From the NCBI GenBank assembly GCA_020062745.1, contig JAGUVT010000033.1:1-57559 (forward strand): a stretch of DNA of 57,559 nucleotides, read 5' to 3'. Below, piece after piece: positions 20,619 through 28,224 of the stretch. Made by a program: the position numbers and the translations under genes. The notes beneath the pieces were generated by a model. That model did not search any database and was not told the DNA's origin. It saw only the letters and a program-made list of their open reading frames with translations. This DNA is from Deltaproteobacteria bacterium. Its GTDB lineage: Bacteria > Bacillota > Desulfotomaculia > Desulfotomaculales > JAGUVT01. Numbering within the stretch: the stretch's first letter is position 1; each line of letters opens with the position of its first letter.

Positions 20619-20643
20619 GTGACAGAGAACCGTCCCCTGTCAC
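20619..20643. repeat. Dispersed repeat, copy A: GTGACAGAGAACCGTCCCCTGTCAC
   Basis: 21 nt identical in inverse orientation to 33017..33036; overlaps the stop codon of the TM2 gene. Confidence 0.75.
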
Positions 20644-21383
20644 AGTCCGACGCTTTCGGCTTCGGTTTCGACGACGGCGCCTTCGGTGTGCATCTGCTTC
20701 AGGGAGAGGATGCCGAGGCGGAAGTTGGCGTCTTTAACGGCCATCGGGAGCAGGAAGGCGTCCACCAGCCACCAGATGATCAGAATAAGGGGAACACCCA
20801 GGGCCAGCACAAGCATGATGATGTCCTTCGGCTGCGGGCGCACGATCAGCAGCACGCGGTAGCCCGCCGCGATCGCAAAGAACAGAGACATCAGGCCGGC
20901 CCGCCAGTAGTGGCCCGTGTAGTAGCGGTGGCCGCCGCCAAGGCCGGTGAAGAGCCACAGCGCCCAGGCGGCGGGCAGGCTTTTGCCCCGTCCGGCCAGC
21001 TCGCCCTGCACTACTTGCGCTTCCTCCTCCGTAAGCTCCACTTTCTTTTCCGGCTGGGGCTGCCAGGCGATGGCCAGGGCGCCGCCGATAATGCCCAGCA
21101 CACTGCCGACAATTAAACCGCCCAGGGCGCCGACGAAGGAAAAGACCGACAGGGCGATGATGAAGACGCCCAGCACGGTGTGCGCCTGCGGGTAAAACAG
21201 GAGCAACAGCGCCAGCACCCACACCAGAAGGCCGATGGCCATGCCGAGCATGGTGGTGGCCGTATTGGAAAAGAAAATGAGCTTCAGCATCTGCGCCCCG
21301 ACCCAGAGCATCGCCGCGCCGCCGAAGAAGGTAAAAATAGCAGCGGCGGTGGGCCGCTGCTTATGACTGAACATATCTTTCAA
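20640..21383 (-). CDS. TM2-domain membrane protein with DUF6114-like N-terminal half
   Basis: LLLFYPQAHTVLGVFIIALSVFSFVGALGGLIVGSVLGIIGGALAIAWQPQPE plus TM2 region WLFTGLGGGHRYYTGHYWRAGLMSLFFA...WWLVDAFLLP. Confidence 0.8.
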   Translation of the reverse strand: MKDMFSHKQRPTAAAIFTFFGGAAMLWVGAQMLKLIFFSNTATTMLGMAIGLLVWVLALLLLFYPQAHTVLGVFIIALSVFSFVGALGGLIVGSVLGIIGGALAIAWQPQPEKKVELTEEEAQVVQGELAGRGKSLPAAWALWLFTGLGGGHRYYTGHYWRAGLMSLFFAIAAGYRVLLIVRPQPKDIIMLVLALGVPLILIIWWLVDAFLLPMAVKDANFRLGILSLKQMHTEGAVVETEAESVGL

Positions 21384-21475
21384 AACACCTCTTCTTTTAA
21401 AAATAATTGTTTAAATAAAAAGGGAACCGGGCAATACATAAAACGGGCTTAACTTAATTCATGTCTCAAGCAAGA

Positions 21476-22390
21476 TTAGCTCTGCGGCAAAGTGTCAAGC
21501 GGATCCGCCGGCAGAGGTGTGTTAGCAGGCATTTCCGTAGTCTCGTCGGTGTCGGTCGGGTCGACGATAATCCGCAGCCGCATGGCCGGGATGGAAATGT
21601 TGCCCGCATAGAGCATATGGGTGTTGATGGTCGCGTTGGTCAGCTTCATGTCGTAACTGCTATCGGTCAGAGAACCCGCGTCATCAGCATAAATACCATC
21701 CGGGTCGGCGGAGATGTAGACGTCAGGAATGATTTCCGTCGACTGGTTGCCAGGCGTACCCGGATCGAGGTCTACGCCCTTGGCCAGCGGCTGGCGCAGG
21801 TAGTTGGTGTCGGTCTGCCCGGGTGTCTTGGGCCCAAACGGCAGAGGCAGCCCGGTGTTCTGGCTCGGGCCCTGCTCGTCGACCAGCAGGCCGTGGAAGT
21901 CTGCAACGTCCGCCACCAGGCCGTCGATATTCAGGGTCAGGTAGCCGCCGGTAACGGGAGTGCCCAGGTCGCCGCCCTTGATCCAAACTCTTACCTTGTC
22001 GAAGGGTAGCGCGATGGCGCTCAGCCCCTGGATGTCCTTGGTCAGGGTCAGGTCGGTGATCACAGCGCCCTTCAAGGTGACGATGCCCAGCGGGTAGGTG
22101 TCCTGCTTCTCCGTGCCGTCACCCCAGTCGCTATTCGAATACTGCGCATAAACATCACTCAGCGTGTAGCTGGTGTCGTTGGTCGTCAAACCGAGCAGGA
22201 AGCCGCCGCCCAGGATCTGATCGGCGTAAATGTCGAAGCCGCCGATGCCGGTAATCGGGAAGGCGAAGGCGATGCCCGAAAGGATGAACGCGGCAATGAT
22301 CATGGCCAGCACCAGGAAGCCGGCGAGAAAAGAAATCATGAAACGCTTGCGGTGAAAATAACTGCCCGCCACTAGAGTCATTATTCTCAT
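21476..22390 (-). CDS. Membrane-anchored extracytoplasmic protein, uncharacterised (DUF6230-like)
   Basis: N-terminal TM (FMISFLAGFLVLAMIIAAFILSGIAFAFPI), then a beta-rich ectodomain GGFDIYADQILGGGFLLGL...; paralogous to 22814..24103. Confidence 0.7.
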   Translation of the reverse strand: MRIMTLVAGSYFHRKRFMISFLAGFLVLAMIIAAFILSGIAFAFPITGIGGFDIYADQILGGGFLLGLTTNDTSYTLSDVYAQYSNSDWGDGTEKQDTYPLGIVTLKGAVITDLTLTKDIQGLSAIALPFDKVRVWIKGGDLGTPVTGGYLTLNIDGLVADVADFHGLLVDEQGPSQNTGLPLPFGPKTPGQTDTNYLRQPLAKGVDLDPGTPGNQSTEIIPDVYISADPDGIYADDAGSLTDSSYDMKLTNATINTHMLYAGNISIPAMRLRIIVDPTDTDETTEMPANTPLPADPLDTLPQS

Positions 22391-22628
22391 TACCTCCTTT
22401 TTTTTAGCTGTCAGCTATTAGCTGAAAGCTGTTAGCTGTGAGAGAAAAGGTAACACAATCTAATCATCTAATCTACTTTTAATCTGCTTTTGCCCGTTTG
22501 TCTGCCCGGTTCCCATAACTGGAAATACTGTCAGTGGTTTTTTGTTAATCACCCCTTTCAAGCAAACGATAGAAGGGAAAAAACATATTCTTTCTCCCGG
22601 ATTCTTCATTTGTAATCAGTCAGCTAAA

Positions 22629-22711
22629 TAAAAAACGCAACCAAAACCAATTCATCGGCCGGTTGCACCACTTTCTCCGTGCGGTATAAGGCGCCCATAT
22701 ACTAACCGCAC
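22629..22711 (-). terminator. Two-hairpin element ending in a U-tract, between the two ectodomain-protein genes
   Basis: Minus strand: GTGCGGT...TACCGCAC hairpin, then GCAACC...GGTTGC hairpin followed by GTTTTTT. Confidence 0.5.
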
Positions 22712-22813
22712 TTCTTCGAATCCGAATGTTCAATTAAAACGTAATATATTTCTGATAATTTGTCAAGTCCTATTTTTCAGAAAATTTATGATTAAAGAAT
22801 TATCCTTCCACTG

Positions 22814-24103
22814 CTACGGATTGATCACCAGCCTGATCCGCACCTTCTGTAAAGTGAAGGTGTCGGCCGTGACGGTGTGGGCGTTGAAGCGGAAGTCGGT
22901 CATTTCAAAAATATTCGAACTGTTATAGAGGTAAACCGGATCTACTGTGGCGTAGTTGTCGGAATAATAAACATTGCCTTGAACAGTGGTACCGCGCAGG
23001 CCGCTGGCCAGAATCGTCAGGTTTTCCGCGGAAGAAGCGGGTGTAGCCCCGTCGGACCTGATCCACAGGCGGATCTTGTTTATGGGGCTGCCGTAGTCCA
23101 CGTCCCTGGTGAAGATGAGATCGTTAGTAAATTCAGGGGCGGCAAAGTCGAATCCGGCCATGTCGTAGGTGTCCTGCTCGGCAGTGTCGGCGCTGGCGGG
23201 GTACTGCTGGAAGTACACCGATTCAACCACCCGGGAGGAAGCCACGGCAAAGCCGCCGACGCCGGGAATGGGGAACACGTCGTCGCCGGGTAAGGACTCG
23301 CTCGAGGTTTTCTCAGGCACTTCCCGGCTTTCCGTCGGGTCGATGATGAAACGGAAGCGCATGTTGGGAATGGAAAGACCGCCCGCATAGAGCATATGCG
23401 TATTGATCTGCGGGGCGGTCAGGATCAATTCGTCGGTGTAGAGGTTGTCCGGATCGGCGCTGATATAGACGCTGTTTATCACCGGGTTGCCGTGGCGCAG
23501 ATAATTGGTGCCGCCGTCGTCGGTGAAGGGGTAAGGCAGCCCGCCGGAAGCCGCGGCCGGGCCGTTTTCATCCACTACCAGTTTCTTTAAGTCAATGGTT
23601 CTCGCCGCCACGCCGGTGATGTTCAGGGTAAGGTAGTCGCCGGTGGCCGGGGTGCCGCCGTCGCCGCCCCGGATCCAGAACCGTACGGCGTCGAAAGGCA
23701 GGCCGATGGTGCTCAAGCCCCTGATGTCCTTGGCAAAGGTCAGGTTGGTGGCGGCGGCCCTCTTCAACACCACCAGCAGCACCGGGTACCTGTCGGCCTT
23801 TTTCGTCCCGCCGGGCCATTCGCCGGTGGCGTAAACGTCATTTAAGGAAGGCGAAGTGTCGCTTGTGGTCAGGGCCATTAAAAAGCCGTCGCCGACGATC
23901 TGGTCGGCGTAGACGACGCCGCCGCCGATGTTCGCTATGGGAAAGGCAAAGCCGGCGGCGGCCAGGATCAGAAAAAAGACAAGCAAACACAGCAAACCGC
24001 CGGCGGCGGCGATGAGAAAACGTTTCCGGTTAAAGTTGCCGACTGCCGCCACGATAAAAACCCCCCTGCCGTTCTTCAACAATACCTCAACCGCCATTAT
24101 CAC
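22814..24103 (-). CDS. Membrane-anchored extracytoplasmic protein with two tandem ectodomain repeats, uncharacterised (DUF6230-like)
   Basis: TM segment FLIAAAGGLLCLLVFFLILAAAGFAFPI; repeat units end ...INTHMLYAGGLSIPNMRFRFIIDP and ...FNAHTVTADTFTLQKVRIRLVINP. Confidence 0.7.
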   Translation of the reverse strand: MIMAVEVLLKNGRGVFIVAAVGNFNRKRFLIAAAGGLLCLLVFFLILAAAGFAFPIANIGGGVVYADQIVGDGFLMALTTSDTSPSLNDVYATGEWPGGTKKADRYPVLLVVLKRAAATNLTFAKDIRGLSTIGLPFDAVRFWIRGGDGGTPATGDYLTLNITGVAARTIDLKKLVVDENGPAAASGGLPYPFTDDGGTNYLRHGNPVINSVYISADPDNLYTDELILTAPQINTHMLYAGGLSIPNMRFRFIIDPTESREVPEKTSSESLPGDDVFPIPGVGGFAVASSRVVESVYFQQYPASADTAEQDTYDMAGFDFAAPEFTNDLIFTRDVDYGSPINKIRLWIRSDGATPASSAENLTILASGLRGTTVQGNVYYSDNYATVDPVYLYNSSNIFEMTDFRFNAHTVTADTFTLQKVRIRLVINP

Positions 24104-24345
24104 CGTTCCTTTTTTTTATTTCAATTTCCATTTTAAGCCGGAAAACATTCACTAGCTCGTCGAACATCCCGTTTTCTCCATTACAGTACCATATTTTTTA
24201 GAGCTTGTCTATCATTTATCGCAAAATTCTTATAAATAACAGATGGAATTTTTTTGTGAGGCATGATTGTCTAATAGCTTATAGCTTTTAAGCCGGTTTT
24301 GGTATAAAATAAAGTTTGTCAATTACTTAACGGAGGTATTATTAA

Positions 24346-24966
24346 ATGAAAGTACTGGCTTTAAACGGCAGCCACCGCAAAGGGAAGAATACCGCCGCCA
24401 TGCTGCGCCTGGCGCTGGCGGAGGTGGAGGCGGCGGGCATCGAAACGGAACTGATCGAGATCACCGACTTAAACATCCGCCCCTGCCTTTCCTGCAACCA
24501 CTGCCTGCAGCAGCCGGCCTGCCGCATCACCGGCGACGACATGGCCCGGCTGGCGGAAAAAATGCTGGCGGCGCAGGGGATAGTGCTGGGCAGCCCGGTG
24601 TATTTCGGCAACGTCACCGGCCTTCTAAAGATTTTTATGGACCGCACCCGCTGGATGCACATGACCGCCAACCTTTTGGAGGGAAAAATCGGGGCCGCCG
24701 TGGCCCACGCCGGGCTGCGCAACGGCGGCCAGGAGATGACGCTTTTGATCCTGGAGCGGTTTTTGAAGGCGCAGGGTCTGTTTGTAGTGGACGACCGGGA
24801 GCCTGAAGGCGGGATCTACAACGTGGGCGCCGCCGGCAGCCTGTATGCCGGGCTGGAGAACGGCGCCGTCCGCTGGCGCCGGAATGTGACGGAAGACGCG
24901 CTGGCAGTGCATTCCTGCCGCCAGTTGGGGCGAAACCTGGCCAAAAAGGTGCAGGAGCTTATTTAA
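24346..24966 (+). CDS. NADPH-dependent FMN reductase / flavodoxin-like protein
   Basis: MKVLALNGSHRKGKNTAAMLRLAL...CLSCNHCLQQPACRITGDDM...GSPVYFGNVTGLLKIFMDR. Confidence 0.92.
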   Translation: MKVLALNGSHRKGKNTAAMLRLALAEVEAAGIETELIEITDLNIRPCLSCNHCLQQPACRITGDDMARLAEKMLAAQGIVLGSPVYFGNVTGLLKIFMDRTRWMHMTANLLEGKIGAAVAHAGLRNGGQEMTLLILERFLKAQGLFVVDDREPEGGIYNVGAAGSLYAGLENGAVRWRRNVTEDALAVHSCRQLGRNLAKKVQELI

Positions 24967-24980
24967 GCCCCAATTGTATT

Positions 24981-25139
24981 CTAATCAGTGCGCAAAGGCT
25001 TAAGCTTGATCTCCGTATGACGGGGAACAGGAGCCTTTTTCCCGTTTTCAGGATTCACATACAGATCATGCCTTTTACCGTGGCGCCTCAAGTAGCAACC
25101 GGCATCCATCAGTTCTTTGATCAGTTCGCGTCGCTTCAT
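24981..25139 (-). CDS. hicA: HicA-type toxin
   Basis: 52 aa, missed by the track: MKRRELIKELMDAGCYLRRHGKRHDLYVNPENGKKAPVPRHTEIKLKPLRTD. Confidence 0.9.
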   Translation of the reverse strand: MKRRELIKELMDAGCYLRRHGKRHDLYVNPENGKKAPVPRHTEIKLKPLRTD

Positions 25140-25354
25140 ACCTCTATCTCTATATCTTCCGCTTGAGTTTCAACGTGCGGCAAAATCTCATCTTCAATCA
25201 TCAAATGATAAGCATCCCGGATGTTTTCTTTTAGTTCTAGAAGGGACTCGCCCTGGCTGAACACACCGGGGATTTCTCTTAACTTCCCGATATACCAGCC
25301 ATCGTCAATCCAATATTCCAGCGTAAAACGCCTCAACATAAACCATACCCCCAA
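25136..25354 (-). CDS. hicB: HicB-type antitoxin
   Basis: FTLEYWIDDGWYIGKLREIPGVFSQGESLLELKENIRDAYHLMIED; ATGA overlap with hicA. Confidence 0.88.
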   Translation of the reverse strand: MGVWFMLRRFTLEYWIDDGWYIGKLREIPGVFSQGESLLELKENIRDAYHLMIEDEILPHVETQAEDIEIEV

Positions 25355-25505
25355 ACGCTAATGTTTTTAAGCAGAATCAGCATTCATTTATCAATTATAG
25401 TAACATAATACGGCATAAGTGACAACGACTACCTCAAATTACAACCAGAATCATTGCATGGGTATCCGACAGATGTTATAATGCGACCGGCATCATTTTT
25501 TTCAG

Positions 25506-27566
25506 CTACCCGACGCCGAGGTAGTTTTCGGCTTTGCCGAAGCGGGCTTCGGCTTCCGGCATTAAAAGCCGGCTTTCCGGCTTCTGTAAAAACCGGTCTT
25601 CTTCCACCCAACGCTGCGCTTCGGCCCGGGCCAGATGGAGCAACTCCCAGTCCCGCAGGAGGTCGGCTATTTTAAAGTCGGGCAGGCCGGACTGGCGGGT
25701 GCCGCAGAATTCCCCCGGCCCGCGCAGGCGTAAGTCCTCTTCGGCCAGGGCGAAGCCGTCGCCGGTGCCGGTCATGGCCAGCAGGCGGGCTTTCGCTTCT
25801 TCGGTGCCGGGATTGGATACCAGGATACAGTATGACTGGTGGGCGCTTCGCCCCACCCGGCCCCGCAACTGGTGCAGTTGGGCCAGGCCGAAGCGGTCGG
25901 CGTCTAAAATCACCATCACCGCGGCGCCTGGCACATCCACCCCCACCTCGATGACGGTGGTGGACACCAGAACATCGATCTCCCTCCGGCGAAACGCCGC
26001 CATTACCGCTTCCTTCTCATCGGCCTTCAGACGCCCGTGCAGAAGGCCCACCCGGTAATTCTCAAGCTCTTTTTCGCTTAAAGACGCCGCCAGTTCCACG
26101 GCGGCCTGGATGTCCATCTTCTCCGATTCTTCCACCAGGGGGCAGACGATATACGCCTGCCGCCCCTGCCCCACCTGTTCTTCAATCAACCGGTACACCC
26201 GCCCCAGTTGCCGCCGCGAAACCGCGTAGGTCTTTACCGGCCGCCGGCCCGGCGGCAGTTCGTCAATCACCGAAATGTCCAGGTCGCCGTAAAGGGTAAG
26301 GGCCAGGGTGCGCGGTATGGGGGTGGCGGTCATCACCAGGGTGTCCGGCAGGCGGCCCTTATACTGCAGCACGGCCCGCTGGCGCACGCCGAAGCGGTGC
26401 TGCTCGTCAATCACGGCCAGGGCCAGGTTTTTGAATGCCACCCCTTCCTGAATCAGGGCATGGGTGCCCACCACCACCGGACACGCGCCGGCCCGCACCT
26501 GCTCCAGTAGTTCTTCCCGTTCCTGCCGGCGGGTGCTGCCGGTGAGCAAACAAACCGGCACGCCCAAGTCCGCAAAAGACTTCTTTAAGTTCAGGTAGTG
26601 CTGCTCGGCCAGGATTTCCGTAGGCGCCATCAGCGCCCCCTGCAGGCCGCCGTCCACCGCCTTAAGCAGGGCCAGGGCGCAGATCACCGTTTTGCCCGAC
26701 CCGACATCGCCCTGCAGAAGCCGGCACATGGGAGCCGGTTCTGCCATATCGCCGGAAATCTCGGCCCACACCCTTTCCTGGGCGGCCGTCAGGGAATACG
26801 GCAATTGTTTCAGAAAACGTTTCACCAGAAGGCCGCCGCCCCGGTAATGGAAAGGTTTCTTTTGCCGCTCCACGCCCTGCCGGCGGGCGGCCAGAAGCAG
26901 TTGGAAGAGAAACAGCTCTTCAAAAATGAAGCGCCGCCTGGCCTGTCCGGCATCTTCCATGGTATCCGGAAAATGCGCCTGGAACAGGGCCCGCTCCCGG
27001 GGCATCAGAGAGTGGTTTTCCAGCAGCGATGCCGGCAATAATTCCGCCACCCGGCCCGCTATGCTGTCCAGGGCCGCCTTCACCACCGACCGGAGCAGGC
27101 GCTGGTTCAACTGCCCGGTGAGCGGGTAGACGGGCACGATTCGCCCGGCGTGAAGCAGCCGGTCTTCCCCGTCGTCCAGTTCGTAATCCTCCACCTTTAA
27201 CTGGGTGGCACCGAAGCCTTTCTCTATTTTGCCGGTCAGCAGCACCGGCGCGCCGGGCGGCAGGTTTTTCTTCACATAGGGCTGGTTGTACCAGACGGCG
27301 TAGAAAATATTCATACCGTCGTTTACGGCCAGTTTGGTAATGGTCAGCCCGCGCCTGGGTTTAAGATCCTGGCCGGCCAGGACAGTGCCCCGGACGGTGG
27401 CCGTCTCCCCCTGGCCGTAGGCGGAAACCGGCAGCAAACGGCTGCGGTCGTCGTAGCGGCGGGGAAAGTGGTAAAGCAGGTCCGCCACCGTGTTGATGCC
27501 CAGCTTCTGCAAAGCCGCCGCCCGCCGGGGACCGACCATCTTCAGGTAGCGCACGGAATTATGCAT
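25506..27566 (-). CDS. recG: ATP-dependent DNA helicase RecG
   Basis: LLQGDVGSGKTVICALALL, DEQHRFGVRQR, VMTATPIPRTLALTLYGDLD, QLRGRVGRSAHQSYC. Confidence 0.97.
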   Translation of the reverse strand: MHNSVRYLKMVGPRRAAALQKLGINTVADLLYHFPRRYDDRSRLLPVSAYGQGETATVRGTVLAGQDLKPRRGLTITKLAVNDGMNIFYAVWYNQPYVKKNLPPGAPVLLTGKIEKGFGATQLKVEDYELDDGEDRLLHAGRIVPVYPLTGQLNQRLLRSVVKAALDSIAGRVAELLPASLLENHSLMPRERALFQAHFPDTMEDAGQARRRFIFEELFLFQLLLAARRQGVERQKKPFHYRGGGLLVKRFLKQLPYSLTAAQERVWAEISGDMAEPAPMCRLLQGDVGSGKTVICALALLKAVDGGLQGALMAPTEILAEQHYLNLKKSFADLGVPVCLLTGSTRRQEREELLEQVRAGACPVVVGTHALIQEGVAFKNLALAVIDEQHRFGVRQRAVLQYKGRLPDTLVMTATPIPRTLALTLYGDLDISVIDELPPGRRPVKTYAVSRRQLGRVYRLIEEQVGQGRQAYIVCPLVEESEKMDIQAAVELAASLSEKELENYRVGLLHGRLKADEKEAVMAAFRRREIDVLVSTTVIEVGVDVPGAAVMVILDADRFGLAQLHQLRGRVGRSAHQSYCILVSNPGTEEAKARLLAMTGTGDGFALAEEDLRLRGPGEFCGTRQSGLPDFKIADLLRDWELLHLARAEAQRWVEEDRFLQKPESRLLMPEAEARFGKAENYLGVG

Positions 27567-27796
27567 TAAAAACCTCCGGCGGCTGCGACCTCAAATTCTG
27601 ATAGTTCACGAGCATAACTAAGGCAGGCAGTAATTTGTTCCTTAGTGAGGTCGGGAAATTCTTCTATGATTTCATCAACGCCTTTTCCTGCTGCCAAATA
27701 CCCTAAAACAAGACTAACTGGAATTCTGGTCCCTTTAATACGAGGCTTGCCCCTTAACACATCCGGTGTGCTTATAATATGAATCTTCCAGTCCAT
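27566..27796 (-). CDS. DUF433 (VapB-like antitoxin) protein
   Basis: DVLRGKPRIKGTRIPVSLVLGYLAAGKGVDEIIEEFPDLTKEQITACLSYARE; TAATG overlap with recG. Confidence 0.9.
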   Translation of the reverse strand: MDWKIHIISTPDVLRGKPRIKGTRIPVSLVLGYLAAGKGVDEIIEEFPDLTKEQITACLSYARELSEFEVAAAGGF

Positions 27797-28030
27797 ACAT
27801 TATCCTCCTTTCATAAGCTTACTATTGCTAAAAGCACCTTTTGCTACCCTGTAATATAACATAAATACGGTATAAATAACAACGTTTGCCGGATGCTGAT
27901 ATTTATTATTTGCTTTTGTACAACAAGAACGGCTTGCGGTAAACCGGGACTTCTGCTAGAATAGACAGGTGGCAATTCGGTAGTCGGTAGTCGGTAGAAA
28001 AACTGACAGCTTATTCGCGGAGGTGTAAGT

Positions 28031-28222
28031 ATGGCCAGAAAATGTGCCGTTTGCGGCAAAGGGGTAACGGTCGGAATCAAGTTGAGCCACTCGCATATCC
28101 GGACCAAGCGGGTTTGGGTTCCCAATCTGCAGCGGATTAAAATCATTCTCAACGGCGCGCCGAGGAAGGTTTCCGTATGTACTTCCTGTATCAGGAGCGG
28201 CCGGGTTAAACGGGCTATATAG
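28031..28222 (+). CDS. rpmB: 50S ribosomal protein L28
   Basis: MARKCAVCGKGVTVGIKLSHSHIRTKRVWVPNLQ. Confidence 0.96.
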   Translation: MARKCAVCGKGVTVGIKLSHSHIRTKRVWVPNLQRIKIILNGAPRKVSVCTSCIRSGRVKRAI

Positions 28223-28224
28223 TT

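Noticed and set aside
24060-24155. Small upstream ORF MFDELVNVFRLKMEIEIKKRNGDNGG before the larger ectodomain gene
   Set aside because: Only 26 codons, no homology recognised and overlaps the downstream start; insufficient support for a leader peptide
26598-27041. Plus-strand ORFs inside recG
   Set aside because: Opposite strand of a well-supported helicase gene; no family features
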